Part shown: positions 52,358-61,965 of the stretch, one piece after another
Layout: each line of letters begins with the position of its first letter
Numbering within the stretch: the first letter of the stretch is position 1
NCBI GenBank assembly: GCA_964418125.1
Contig: CAYQKY010000016.1
Location: 22,536-86,535 of the forward strand
Origin: JACJXW01 sp964418125
GTDB taxonomy: Bacteria > Bacteroidota > Bacteroidia > Chitinophagales > Saprospiraceae
DNA length: 64,000 nucleotides
Direction of reading: 5' to 3'
The notes under the pieces: generated by a model
What the model saw: only the letters and a program-made list of their open reading frames with translations
The model's database searches: none
Told to the model about the DNA's origin: nothing
Made by a program: the position numbers and the translations under genes

Positions 52358-53380
52358 ATGGACCGCAGATCTTTTGCCACCTCTTTAGCTTTATCTTTGC
52401 CTTTGTTTGCCACTGCCCGCCCTTTTCCCCGCAAGAAACGCATCCTGCCAAGCCGCCTGCAGCCGGGCGACACCATCGGCCTGATCACTCCGGGCAGCTA
52501 CATTTCGGATGAAAGCCTGGAAAAGGCAGTGAGCAATGCTTTAAAAATGGGCTTTAAGGTAAAGATGGGAAAACACATCCGCGCCCAGCGCGGCTTCAAC
52601 GCCGGCACCGACCAGCAGCGCCTCGACGACCTCCACCTCATGTTCTCCGACGACAGTGTAGCCGGCATCTGGTGCGCCCGTGGAGGGTACGGTTGCTCCC
52701 GCCTTCTGCCCTATATAGACTACAAACTCATCGGTCAAAACCCCAAAGCGCTGATCGGATACAGCGACATCACCGCTTTGCTGAATGCCATCTACCAAAA
52801 AACGGGCCTGGTGGGCTTTCACGGCCCAGTAGCGGCTTCTGAACTGACGGAATACACCGAGGCCCAGTTCCGGGCGGTGGTGATGGAAGGCAAGGCTCCG
52901 CATGCAATACCCCTTTCTGAGGCTAACCTGGAAAAAGAGGAAGGTGCCTTCCGTACTTATGCCGTCACGGAGGGTAAAGCCAAGGGGGTGCTGATTGGCG
53001 GTAATTTGTCTCTACTGGCTGCCCTGGCCGGAACGGAATACCTTCCCGAATCCCAGGGAAAGCTTGTATTTATGGAGGATATCGGGGAGAAGCCCTACCG
53101 CATCGACCGCATGCTGACCCAGTTGCGGCAGGCCTGGAACCTGGAGCGGGCTGCCGGCATCGTCATGGGTATTTATGCAGACTGCCAGCCGAAGGAGGGG
53201 GACTTGTCTTTATCGTTGGAGGAAACGATCCGGGACCGAACGGAGGGGCTGGGTGTCCCGGCCATTTACGGTTTATCTTTCGGCCACATTGATGATCAGT
53301 GTACTTTGCCGGTAGGTATTGAAGCGGAGCTGGATGTGGAGGGGAGGAGCCTTACCCTACTTGAAGCGGCGGTGAGGTAG
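52358..53380 (+). CDS. Muramoyltetrapeptide LD-carboxypeptidase (S66 family)
   Basis: 340 residues. N-terminus MDRRSFATSLALSLPLFATA resembles a Tat or Sec signal, so export is possible although the E. coli homologue LdcA is cytoplasmic. The catalytic Ser136 is in GYSDIT, Glu240 in FMEDIGEKPYRIDRML and His310 in GLSFGHIDDQ, the complete S66 triad. It removes the terminal D-alanine from murein tetrapeptide. It is the first gene of a muropeptide-related group with the epimerase at 54123 and the serine hydrolase at 56204, interrupted by the decayed Rpn gene on the other strand. Confidence 0.9.
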   Translation: MDRRSFATSLALSLPLFATARPFPRKKRILPSRLQPGDTIGLITPGSYISDESLEKAVSNALKMGFKVKMGKHIRAQRGFNAGTDQQRLDDLHLMFSDDSVAGIWCARGGYGCSRLLPYIDYKLIGQNPKALIGYSDITALLNAIYQKTGLVGFHGPVAASELTEYTEAQFRAVVMEGKAPHAIPLSEANLEKEEGAFRTYAVTEGKAKGVLIGGNLSLLAALAGTEYLPESQGKLVFMEDIGEKPYRIDRMLTQLRQAWNLERAAGIVMGIYADCQPKEGDLSLSLEETIRDRTEGLGVPAIYGLSFGHIDDQCTLPVGIEAELDVEGRSLTLLEAAVR

Positions 53381-53383
53381 GCA

Positions 53384-54056
53384 TTATTCATTCCCTTTTG
53401 AGGATTGATTGAGTTGCTCCTGAACTTCAGCGGCCATTTCCGGGCTTACATCCAGCATGTCCGAAACCTTTTCAGGAGGGAATCCCTTTTGAAGCAGGCG
53501 TGCAATGCTTTCCCTTATGCCTTTTTCTATACCTTTCTCCATGCCTTTCTCCATACCTTGTTTCATACCTTGTTTCATGCCTTGTTTCATGCCTTGCTTC
53601 ATGCCTTGCTTCATGCCTTGCTTCATACCCTTTTCAAGCGCTTCTTCTTTCAAGGCTTCCATTATTCGTTCTGTGACTCCGAAGGCCATAGCTTCTTTAT
53701 TTTGGGTTAATTCATCAATAAATTTTTCAAATCTCAATTTCTTTTCTTTTTCCCGCCTGCTAAATTTAGCGTAAAATTTAATGAAGTTCAATATGCTTTC
53801 TACCCTGGATCTCAATATGGATCAGTATCCAGTGTTCTTCCCCATGTTTGGTGTGTAGCTTTACCAGTTTATCAACGTAGCGGGGGTTATCCACCGACTC
53901 CGGCATAAGTTGCTCCAACTCCTTATCCAGAAACTCCACCCCCCTTTCAAAGTTTATCTTATCGGCCCATTCCGGATAGAAAAATCGGAAGAAGTCCTCA
54001 AAACAATCCTCAATAATTCCCTTCCAAAGTTTATCTTTAGTAACCTTTGTTTTCAT
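53384..54056 (-). pseudogene. Rpn-family nuclease/putative transposase, deleted and frameshifted
   Basis: Two frames make up one broken gene. The N-terminal frame (54056-53778, 92 residues) has KLWKGIIEDCFEDFFRFFYP, LDKELEQLMPE and HWILIHIEIQG, the start of the PD-(D/E)XK nuclease of Rpn proteins. The second frame picks up at RVESILNFIKFYAKFSR and runs into KGMKQGMKQG repeats and a LDVSPEMAAEVQEQL tail. The normal middle of about 150 residues is missing, and the junction near 53795 is out of frame. Intact members are about 300 residues and promote RecA-independent recombination. It is dead. Confidence 0.8.
53518..53635. repeat. 12-bp tandem repeat inside the Rpn remnant
   Basis: About eight units of CATGCCTTGTTT or CATGCCTTGCTT (coding KQGM on the minus strand) grading into CTCCATGCC-type units (MEKG). 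Unit number is likely to vary between strains by slippage. Confidence 0.85.
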
Positions 54057-54122
54057 CAGAGCAGAGCGTTTTCAGCAAGATATCACTTTTTTGCAAAAAA
54101 ACAAAAAATTTGAAACAAAATA

Positions 54123-55136
54123 ATGTATTTAAAAATCCACACCTACCAGCTGAAACTGAAGCACACCTTTTCCATTTCCCACGAATCCCGGGATGTTATG
54201 CCGAGCCTCATAGTCGAGCTTACACAAGACGGCCACTCCGGCTACGGGGAAGCCACCGAGACCCGCTACTACGGGGTGACGCTGGATGGCATGGTGAAAA
54301 CTCTCGAACAGCTCCGGCCGGTCATTGAAAATACGCCCCTTGTGACGCCGGAAGCTTTCTGGGAAACCATGCACGGCCATCTCGCCGGCAACCCCTTTGT
54401 GCTTTGCGCCCTGGACCAGGCCGCGCACGACCTGTATGGCAAGTTGCAGGGCAAACCGGTATATGAGATCTGGGGTCTGAAACCGGAAAACATGCCGATC
54501 TCCAACTTCACTATCGGCATGGCCAGCATCGAAAAAATGGTGGAGAAAATGAAAGAACAACCCTGGCCGATCTACAAGGTCAAGCTGGGTACGGATCACG
54601 ACATCGAGATCATCGAAGCGCTCCGGGAGCACACCGACGCCACCTTCCGCGTCGATGCCAACACGGCCTGGACGGCAGAGCAAACCATTGCCAACGCGCC
54701 CCGCCTGCAGGAACTGGGGGTTGAGTTCATCGAACAGCCTCTCAAAGCCAACGACTGGGAAGGCATGAAGCTCGTCCACAGGGAGAGCGTGCTGCCCGTC
54801 ATCGCCGATGAGAGCTGCCACATCGAAGCGGATGTGGCCTACTGCTACGGGTTTTTCCATGGGGTCAACGTCAAGCTGATGAAGTGCGGCGGCCTGACTC
54901 CTGCCCGGCGCATGGTGGAACACGCCCGCCGCCTCGGGCTCAAGGTAATGGTGGGGTGCATGACGGAGTCCTCCGTCGGTATTTCCGCCATCGCCCAGTT
55001 GCTGCCCCTGCTTGATTATGTGGATATGGACGGCGCGCTGCTGCTGAGCAACGACCCGGCCACCGGGGTAGAGTTAGTGGACGGCCATGCACGGTTTCCG
55101 AAGGTGAACGGCACCGGGGCCGGGTTGAAGGGTTAA
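54123..55136 (+). CDS. Dipeptide (L-Ala-D/L-Glu) epimerase
   Basis: 337 residues, enolase superfamily. The catalytic lysines are Lys152 and Lys154 in YKVKLG and Lys251 in NVKLMKCGG. The metal ligands are Asp178 in RVDANTAW, Glu204 in IEQPL and Asp229 in ADES. DYVDMDGALLL carries the DxD motif that binds the dipeptide N-terminus in L-Ala-D/L-Glu epimerases. It converts L-Ala-D-Glu, released from peptidoglycan, to the L,L form so that it can be degraded. It is followed by the PLP gene after 9 bp and lies in the muropeptide group. Confidence 0.9.
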   Translation: MYLKIHTYQLKLKHTFSISHESRDVMPSLIVELTQDGHSGYGEATETRYYGVTLDGMVKTLEQLRPVIENTPLVTPEAFWETMHGHLAGNPFVLCALDQAAHDLYGKLQGKPVYEIWGLKPENMPISNFTIGMASIEKMVEKMKEQPWPIYKVKLGTDHDIEIIEALREHTDATFRVDANTAWTAEQTIANAPRLQELGVEFIEQPLKANDWEGMKLVHRESVLPVIADESCHIEADVAYCYGFFHGVNVKLMKCGGLTPARRMVEHARRLGLKVMVGCMTESSVGISAIAQLLPLLDYVDMDGALLLSNDPATGVELVDGHARFPKVNGTGAGLKG

Positions 55137-55145
55137 GGGCAGCTT

Positions 55146-56207
55146 ATGAACAACGAGAACCTCATACTGGAGGCCATGCCCGGCCGGAGTATCGACATTA
55201 ACGGCCGGCAATTCCTGTATTTCAGCGGCACTTCCTACCTGGGTATTTCGCGTAATGAAGCTTTTCAGGGCCTATTGCGGGAAGGCATATCCCGCTACGG
55301 GGCCAACTACGGCGGTTCCCGCCTGGGCAACATCCGTTTTGCCGTATTTGAGGAAGCGGAGGCCTGGCTGGCGGCCTTTGCCGGCGCGCCGGCAGCGCTG
55401 ACCGTATCTTCCGGCTCCCTGGCCGGGCGGCTGTTGGTCGAACACCTGCGGGGGAAGGCCTCCTTTCATTTCGCCCCCGGGACGCACCCCGCGCTTTGGG
55501 GAGAAGGCGAATATTTTCAGGGGGAGTTCGGGGAATGGGTGGAATACATCCTCCGGGAGTCGGCCGGAGGGGAAGGGCCTATGGCCCTTTTTGCCAATTC
55601 GGTCGATCCGCTACTCGTTCAGAAAAACAACTTCGACTGGTTGAGCCGGCTGCCGGAAAACCGCCCGATAACCATGGTGGTGGACGACTCCCACGGATTT
55701 GGTGTCTGTGGGCCTGAAGGAGCAGGCGTTTGGCGGGAGCTGGATGCTCCGGATAATATCGCGATCGCGGTGATCAGCTCCCTGGGTAAGGCATTTGGTA
55801 TTCCCGGCGGGCTGATCCTTGGCTCTCGGAAGTGGATAAAGCAGATCTGGCACAGCCCGTTTTTCGGAGGGGCATCCCCGGCGCCGCCGGCTTTCCTGTA
55901 CGCCATGCTGCATGCTGCTCCGCTTTACCGGTCCACCCACCGGAAACTCCTTGGTAATATCCGGCGTTTTGAAGCGCAAACCGGCCAATTGGCATGGTTG
56001 CGCTCCATTGGCGATTATCCCGCCTTTTTTACCTCGGAAATACCTCTGGCGCCCTGGCTGAAGGAGAAAAACTGCCTCATCTCCCAGTTCGCCTACCCTA
56101 CGCCGGAGGATGAGCCCGTGACCCGCATCGTGCTCAGCGCATTGCACGAGGAGGAGGATATTGACTATCTTGCCGGCGCCATTCTGGCTTATGCGAAGGA
56201 AAAATGA
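55146..56207 (+). CDS. PLP-dependent aminotransferase, alpha-oxoamine synthase-like
   Basis: 353 residues, fold type I. The PLP lysine is Lys215 in SSLGKAFGIPGG; Asp180 and His183 in VVDDSHGFGVCGPEG are the cofactor contacts. FSGTSYLGIS and YGANYGGSRLGN at the N-terminus are the marks of the 8-amino-7-oxononanoate/2-amino-3-ketobutyrate synthase group. It is a little shorter than BioF and there are no biotin genes around. The operon with the epimerase and serine hydrolase suggests action on amino acids from cell-wall peptides, which is inference. It overlaps the next gene by 4 bp. Confidence 0.85.
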   Translation: MNNENLILEAMPGRSIDINGRQFLYFSGTSYLGISRNEAFQGLLREGISRYGANYGGSRLGNIRFAVFEEAEAWLAAFAGAPAALTVSSGSLAGRLLVEHLRGKASFHFAPGTHPALWGEGEYFQGEFGEWVEYILRESAGGEGPMALFANSVDPLLVQKNNFDWLSRLPENRPITMVVDDSHGFGVCGPEGAGVWRELDAPDNIAIAVISSLGKAFGIPGGLILGSRKWIKQIWHSPFFGGASPAPPAFLYAMLHAAPLYRSTHRKLLGNIRRFEAQTGQLAWLRSIGDYPAFFTSEIPLAPWLKEKNCLISQFAYPTPEDEPVTRIVLSALHEEEDIDYLAGAILAYAKEK

Positions 56208-57442
56208 AAATTATGAAAAACCTTTTCTTTGTTCTCCCTTTCCTGATATTTAACAGCAGTGCCTTTTCCCAGGGAAATAACATCCTGCAGCAATTGTTGG
56301 AAAGTTCCGAAGACAGCCTCCTGGAGGAAGTTCTGGCCCGTCCCGAGCAATTTCAGCTCCAGCTGGTCTATACCCAGATCAACCGGGATGCGAATAATAA
56401 CCCTGCCTTTACGTCCTATAATTACAATGTAGATTCCAACCTCTATTTCTACCCCGCCAGTACCGTCAAGATGCCTGCCGCCCTGATAGCGCTTGAAAAG
56501 CTGAACGAGCTCAACATCATCGGGCTGGATAAGGACAGTAACATGCAGACGGAAGCCGCCCGCCCACCGCAAACGGCCGTTTCCGGGGACACCACCTCAG
56601 AAAATGGCCTGCCATCCATTGCCCACTATATCAAAAAGATCTTCCTCGTCAGCGATAACGATGCCTACAACCGCCTGTACGAATTCCTGGGGCAAGAATA
56701 CCTCAACCGGAAGCTTCACGAGAAAGGTTACCGCAACCTTCGCATCATACACCGCCTTTCGGCCAGTGAGTTTGATGTGGAAGACAACCGCTTCACCAAT
56801 CCCGTCAGTCTCTACCATGGAGATTCCCTCCTGTACCATCAGGGAGAGGTGTACAGCATTTTCTACCCGCCAATACAGCTTAAGGAACAGGTGCGGGGCG
56901 TGGCTTATATGAATAACGACGGCGAGATCATCCCCGAGCCCTTCGATTTCCGGTATAAGAACTTCGTCTCCCTGCAGGACCTGCACGACATCCTCCAGGC
57001 GGTAATGTTCCCCGATGCCATACCCGCCGAAGCGCGCTTCAACCTCACGCCGGAGGATTACCGCTTTCTTTGGAAGTATATGTCCATGCTGCCCAGGGAA
57101 AGTGATTACCCTCGATACCAGCAATGGGACAGCTACGTCAAATTCTTTCTCTTCGGCGACAGCAAGGAAAACATCCCCGATCACATCCGCATTTTCAACA
57201 AGGTGGGTGACGCCTACGGCTTCCTCACCGACGTGGCCTATGTGGTGGATTTTAAGAATAAAGTGGAATTCCTTCTGGCAGCCAATATCCACGTCAATAA
57301 GAATCAGACGTATAACGATGGGGGGTACGAGTACGACGAGATCGGCTTTCCTGTACTGGCGCGGCTGGGGAGGTTGATCTATGAATATGAACTGGAACGG
57401 CCCCGGAAGTATGTTCCCGGACTAAGCCGATATAGTAATTGA
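56204..57442 (+). CDS. Class A beta-lactamase-like serine hydrolase
   Basis: 412 residues with signal peptide (FNSSAFSQ). Ser86-x-x-Lys89 in PASTVKMPAA is the nucleophile/base pair, Ser150-Asp151-Asn152 is the SDN loop, and KVGDAYG near residue 330 corresponds to the KTG box. The protein is longer than true class A lactamases (about 270), with inserts between the motifs, and is probably a periplasmic D,D-peptidase-like or muropeptide-active enzyme rather than a resistance lactamase. ATGA overlap with the preceding gene shows translational coupling. Confidence 0.85.
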   Translation: MKIMKNLFFVLPFLIFNSSAFSQGNNILQQLLESSEDSLLEEVLARPEQFQLQLVYTQINRDANNNPAFTSYNYNVDSNLYFYPASTVKMPAALIALEKLNELNIIGLDKDSNMQTEAARPPQTAVSGDTTSENGLPSIAHYIKKIFLVSDNDAYNRLYEFLGQEYLNRKLHEKGYRNLRIIHRLSASEFDVEDNRFTNPVSLYHGDSLLYHQGEVYSIFYPPIQLKEQVRGVAYMNNDGEIIPEPFDFRYKNFVSLQDLHDILQAVMFPDAIPAEARFNLTPEDYRFLWKYMSMLPRESDYPRYQQWDSYVKFFLFGDSKENIPDHIRIFNKVGDAYGFLTDVAYVVDFKNKVEFLLAANIHVNKNQTYNDGGYEYDEIGFPVLARLGRLIYEYELERPRKYVPGLSRYSN

Positions 57443-57611
57443 AAGGGTACAGGCTTGATGAGATGATATCCAATTTTTCAATTTGCTTGATATAGAGTGT
57501 ATTAGGCATGCGGAAATGAAAAATAATTACTATTTTAGTCTTTATTTTAGACACTTGGCTTTTTTTGCCTAAAACCGGCCTGCCTTTCCCCGATAGCAGG
57601 TTCGCTAACCC

Positions 57612-60600
57612 ATGGCTATGACCCCAATTACTAATAGAGGCGCTGCTTTCGAAGAAAGCCCATCCGCTCCCTCCAATATGGGAAAGAACTATCTCTTGTT
57701 AATTGGTATTGATCAGTACCAGTATTTCAATAAACTTTTTAATGCGGTAAAAGACATAAATGACTTTGAAAGCGTTTTACTTAATCGTTACGAATTTTTA
57801 TCTGAAAATACCATCAAATTATTGAATGAAGAGGCAACAAGAGAAAATATACTACTCGAACTTCATTATCTAGCTAAAAAAATCACTCCACAAGATAATT
57901 TTATATTCTATTTCGCGGGTCATGGAGTTTATGATGAGGTGTTTGAGGAAGGGTATTGGATACCATACGAAGGGCATCCTGGCTCAATTGTTAATTACAT
58001 CCCCAATAATCAAATAAAGGCCATATTATCTGCCATCAAAAGCCACCACTCTTTCCTGATTGTAGATTCCTGTTTCGCAGGCTCTTTCTTTTTACCCAAA
58101 GGCACCAGGAGTGTTTATAGCAGAAGGCATGAGGCATTTCCTTCCCGCTGGGGGTTAACTTCCGGCAGGAGCCAGCCCGTGTCAGACGGCGCTCCTAACA
58201 CCAATAGCCCTTTTGCGGAAGCTATTCTGGAGAAGTTAAGAAGGAGCCCGGATGCCCTTAATGTGCAGGAATTGTGTGCTCATGTCACCGCTTGGGTAGA
58301 AGCCAATACTAACCAGGCGCCTATTGGAGAGCCTATGAACATCGAAGGCCACCAGTCCGGGCAATTCGTTTTTCGGCCCAAAATTGATGAAGAGGCGATC
58401 TGGGAACAAGTGGAGAAAGAAGGAAAAGCAGACAGCATCAAATTCTATCTGGCTAAATTCCCGGAAGGAAAGTATGTGGGCCAGGCATTGCAAAAGTTAA
58501 GGGCCATTGATAACAGTGTGGCGCCGGCCTTTGCGAAAAGAGGAGAAGTGCTTTATCATATTCCTCACCTCATGGCCCTGAATGAGGAAACAAAATGTAC
58601 GGTCCGCCTGGCGGTAAATACCGAATTGTTACTTGCCGGTTTTGGCAAAACGGAAGAGGCGGTTATCCAGCAGGTCCGCATATCGGATTCAATGGGCGTC
58701 GAATTAATAGACCCGGAAGAAGGGGTTTTTAACATCAGGTCCTATCATTCCACTCGCCAATCTGTATACGATGACGAACATACAGAGTGGGTTTTCCGGG
58801 TAAAGCCGCTCAGAGAAGGTATCTATCCTTTGGTTTTGAAAGTATCCACTATAGATGCATCTGCTGATGGGAAGGAGAAATTAAAAGAGTATGTGCTTGA
58901 AGAGGAAGTCAAAATTATTACTTCTGCACCTGCCCCTTCGGAATTGGAATATGATTTTAAGTCCACATCTTATTCTTATATTTACATTTCCAGAGAAGAA
59001 AGCTCCGGGCAGGCTATGGGAGTATTAGCTGGTGAAAGAAAGGAGAGAAAAAGAAAAAGAGGCGCCTATACTTATTCCCGACAATTTATAATGGGAATTT
59101 CTATCGTTCTTCTTACGGCAATGGGGGTATTGGCACTCAATTCTTTCCAGGAATATCTATCATGGAAAGAGGCCATGGATGAACATAGCAGAAAGAAATA
59201 TGAGGAATACCTAAAGAAATTCGAAGACGGACGGTACGCTGATGAGGCTGAAGAAGAGTTATTGTGGATGGATGCTACCGAGAAAGATACTCCACATTCC
59301 TATGAGGATTATCTCGAGGATTCTGATCTCAAGAAATATCAAAAACATGCTATAGATGCCCTGGATTGGTACAGAGCCTTCACGGTTTGTACCATCACTT
59401 CATTGGAAGGATACCTGAAAAACCATCCGGATGGCCGATATAAGGAGAGGGCAAAGATGGAACTGGAAAAATTGCGCTCCCTTCTGCCAGATTCTGTTCA
59501 TAGTGAAATACAGGAAAGTACGGGAAAACGGTCAAATACGGCACCACTACAAAGAAGCCAGCGAGAAAAAAATTTGAACATAAAAGAAGAAACCCCTACT
59601 AATATTAAAAATGTAGAAAAAGGGGATGAACGGTCTGCCTCTCCTTCTCCTTCAACTATGGAGACAGGAAGGCCTAGGCTGGATAATGAGGTAAGATTAT
59701 TTAATATTATAAATATTCTTCCTCAAATTGGAGGTGAATTGCCTACACCTCCCCGAGAATTACCGGACATAATACTTAATGCGTTTTCAAATGAAGAAGA
59801 ACTAAAAGCAGATAAAATCGATAACTTCATCATTTCCGCAGATAAAAAGAGTTTCCTCATTGTCTTCAAGGATGGCAGATTAATGCGGCATGACCTCGAG
59901 AATTTAACCCTTGTCAGCCCAGAATTTCAGGGCGATCTGAAAAATGTGCAATTTATTTCTGAAGATAAAGGTTTTGTAGCGGTTAAAAAGATCATGTTGG
60001 ATGAGGAGCATGGCAAAGGTTTTAGAGAGGCCGTAGAGTTCTTTGATAAAGTAGGGGGAAAGGTGAAAACGATAGAGTTTTCGAATGTTGTAGATAGTCT
60101 TGATTTCTCTAAGAAGGGTGAATGGATAGCAGCCTTCAACGTATACCGGAAAGAAGGTCCAAAGGCAACGTACAATATTGAGCCGGGAGAATCCCCATCA
60201 GAGGTTGTGGAAAGCCAATATAAAAGCGATAAAAAATACAAAATAGACTTCAATGAGAACACCAGGATCGTCTCTGTTTATGAAATTGATTCTTCTTCTG
60301 TAGACCTTTTTAACAGTAAGGGGCATTTCATTGCAAGGGTAGTGTCATCGCAATTCTACAAATTTTCAGAAGATGGTTCTCATCTGGCCTATCTGGATAG
60401 CAACAGCACCCTGAACGTTGTGAATAATGAAAACGAACTATTCTCACAGAAGCTGAATGGCCAGAAAAATATTTCTTCTCTTTACTTCTCCCCGGATAAT
60501 CAGCTGGTTTACTTCAAAAAACAATCATCTCAGCCTAACGGTAAAAAGAAAAAAAGAAAAAAGAATACTCCAAGTGTTAATGCTATTTGGTCTTTTCAGG

Positions 60601-61940
60601 AGGAAGCATTCAATACACAAATGAATAAACAGTTTAAGGTTTACTATAACTATCCCAATGAAAGAATATTTACAGCAAGCAGGCAGGAGAATAGCAAAAA
60701 AAGCAGCCTTTTGGTAGTCAGAGCGCTTAATGGAGAAATGATAAAGAAAATGAAACTACCCGGGCAATTGCGAAGCATCACCCATTTTCCTGGCTCACAG
60801 GTATCCATCATCGGATACCGGATAAATAAAAAACCAATACAGTATCATTTTTATGATGCGGAAGCAAACCGGTCCAAGAGGATAAACAATCGCCATATTG
60901 AATCTCGCCTATACTACAATCCGGACAGTACGATTATGATCTCAACTCATCGAAAGGTGAGAAGAAAAAAATACCTGCCTGGTCGGCTATGGACTGATGA
61001 TGGGGTGCTCATACGGAAGATGAATAAAGATTATGGAGTGAAAAGTGTTGAATTTTCCCAGGATGGAACTAAATTCATGGCTACTACTATTGCTGCCGGA
61101 GGGCTAACCCGTATCTGGGGAATCGATGGGGCGTATTATGGAGAATTTGCACAAGAAAGAGGTATTCGGAAAATTGATATTTCAAAGGATGGCAAGTTGT
61201 TGTTAACTAATACAGATAGCAAGAAGAAAGGACGGCAGCTGTGGGGATTGAGAGGAGATCAATACATCTCATTGTGTGAATTCCGAGATAACTTTCCGGC
61301 ACGATTTTCCCCAAATGAAGATGCGATCTACGGCGCTCTAGAAGATACGCTCAGGTTCTTTAACACCCGAGGTGCTTTATACCTTTCTTTGCCCGGGCAA
61401 AGCCTAAAAGGTTTTACCAAAGACGGAAGCTATTTCTTTACGGAAGAAGAGGAGGGAGGTACCAATTTTTGGTCTTTGACGGGAGAACTTGTTGGAAAGT
61501 TTGACCCTAAGTCTCAGGTTATAGTTTCCGAGGATAGTAGCCGTTTTCTGGTTTTGGAAGATGGCCATTTGGAATTATGGTCAGAAAATGGACGGATCGT
61601 TGCTTTTGAGGGTGTGAAGGAAGGTGGTTTTCTTAATTCTAAAAACATTGTGTATTTATGCTTTGAAGATGGACGTTTAATGGTCGTTGATTCTGCCGGA
61701 ATGGTTCAAGTGGAAACCTATGCCGATGGAATGCCCCAGGGATTCATATTTACTCCCGATGGAAAAAAACTGATCATATATACTGAAAAAGGAGAAGTCT
61801 CCGTTTGGAATGTCGAGACTGGAATCTTAGGTCTGGATCTTGGGTTTTGGAAAAACCCAACTTTAGATATTATGGGAGGTGGAAGCCATTTATTGATTTT
61901 CGATGAAGAGATGCGTTACGAATTGATTCCTTTAGAGTAG
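57612..61940 (+). CDS. Caspase family protein with membrane helix and propeller-like C-terminus
   Basis: 1442 residues. The caspase-fold domain (about 25-255) carries YLLLIGIDQYQYFN, His104 in FYFAGHGVYDE and Cys154 in IVDSCFAGSFF. A beta-sandwich region follows (about 305-440), then a basic stretch (ERKERKRKRG) and one membrane helix (491-512). Short repeats of the form YLxxFPxGRYxxxAxxxL occur at about 279, 532 and 601. From about 740 to the end are WD40-like blades (FSPDNQLVYF, FSQDGTKFMAT, FTPDGKKLIIY). The positive-inside rule puts the caspase in the cytoplasm and the propeller in the periplasm. AT content is clearly above that of neighbouring genes, a sign of transfer. An alternative start exists at 57678. 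Confidence 0.85.
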   Translation: MAMTPITNRGAAFEESPSAPSNMGKNYLLLIGIDQYQYFNKLFNAVKDINDFESVLLNRYEFLSENTIKLLNEEATRENILLELHYLAKKITPQDNFIFYFAGHGVYDEVFEEGYWIPYEGHPGSIVNYIPNNQIKAILSAIKSHHSFLIVDSCFAGSFFLPKGTRSVYSRRHEAFPSRWGLTSGRSQPVSDGAPNTNSPFAEAILEKLRRSPDALNVQELCAHVTAWVEANTNQAPIGEPMNIEGHQSGQFVFRPKIDEEAIWEQVEKEGKADSIKFYLAKFPEGKYVGQALQKLRAIDNSVAPAFAKRGEVLYHIPHLMALNEETKCTVRLAVNTELLLAGFGKTEEAVIQQVRISDSMGVELIDPEEGVFNIRSYHSTRQSVYDDEHTEWVFRVKPLREGIYPLVLKVSTIDASADGKEKLKEYVLEEEVKIITSAPAPSELEYDFKSTSYSYIYISREESSGQAMGVLAGERKERKRKRGAYTYSRQFIMGISIVLLTAMGVLALNSFQEYLSWKEAMDEHSRKKYEEYLKKFEDGRYADEAEEELLWMDATEKDTPHSYEDYLEDSDLKKYQKHAIDALDWYRAFTVCTITSLEGYLKNHPDGRYKERAKMELEKLRSLLPDSVHSEIQESTGKRSNTAPLQRSQREKNLNIKEETPTNIKNVEKGDERSASPSPSTMETGRPRLDNEVRLFNIINILPQIGGELPTPPRELPDIILNAFSNEEELKADKIDNFIISADKKSFLIVFKDGRLMRHDLENLTLVSPEFQGDLKNVQFISEDKGFVAVKKIMLDEEHGKGFREAVEFFDKVGGKVKTIEFSNVVDSLDFSKKGEWIAAFNVYRKEGPKATYNIEPGESPSEVVESQYKSDKKYKIDFNENTRIVSVYEIDSSSVDLFNSKGHFIARVVSSQFYKFSEDGSHLAYLDSNSTLNVVNNENELFSQKLNGQKNISSLYFSPDNQLVYFKKQSSQPNGKKKKRKKNTPSVNAIWSFQEEAFNTQMNKQFKVYYNYPNERIFTASRQENSKKSSLLVVRALNGEMIKKMKLPGQLRSITHFPGSQVSIIGYRINKKPIQYHFYDAEANRSKRINNRHIESRLYYNPDSTIMISTHRKVRRKKYLPGRLWTDDGVLIRKMNKDYGVKSVEFSQDGTKFMATTIAAGGLTRIWGIDGAYYGEFAQERGIRKIDISKDGKLLLTNTDSKKKGRQLWGLRGDQYISLCEFRDNFPARFSPNEDAIYGALEDTLRFFNTRGALYLSLPGQSLKGFTKDGSYFFTEEEEGGTNFWSLTGELVGKFDPKSQVIVSEDSSRFLVLEDGHLELWSENGRIVAFEGVKEGGFLNSKNIVYLCFEDGRLMVVDSAGMVQVETYADGMPQGFIFTPDGKKLIIYTEKGEVSVWNVETGILGLDLGFWKNPTLDIMGGGSHLLIFDEEMRYELIPLE

Positions 61941-61965
61941 GCAGGCTCTTTCTAGCTTGAGATAC

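Noticed and set aside
53518..53635. Regular repeats considered as a CRISPR array
   Set aside because: Units are 12 bp, in tandem without spacers and translate as KQGM; this is the known C-terminal repeat of Rpn proteins.
57612..61940. A caspase-gasdermin pair
   Set aside because: No protein of bacterial gasdermin size and pattern is adjacent to either caspase gene.
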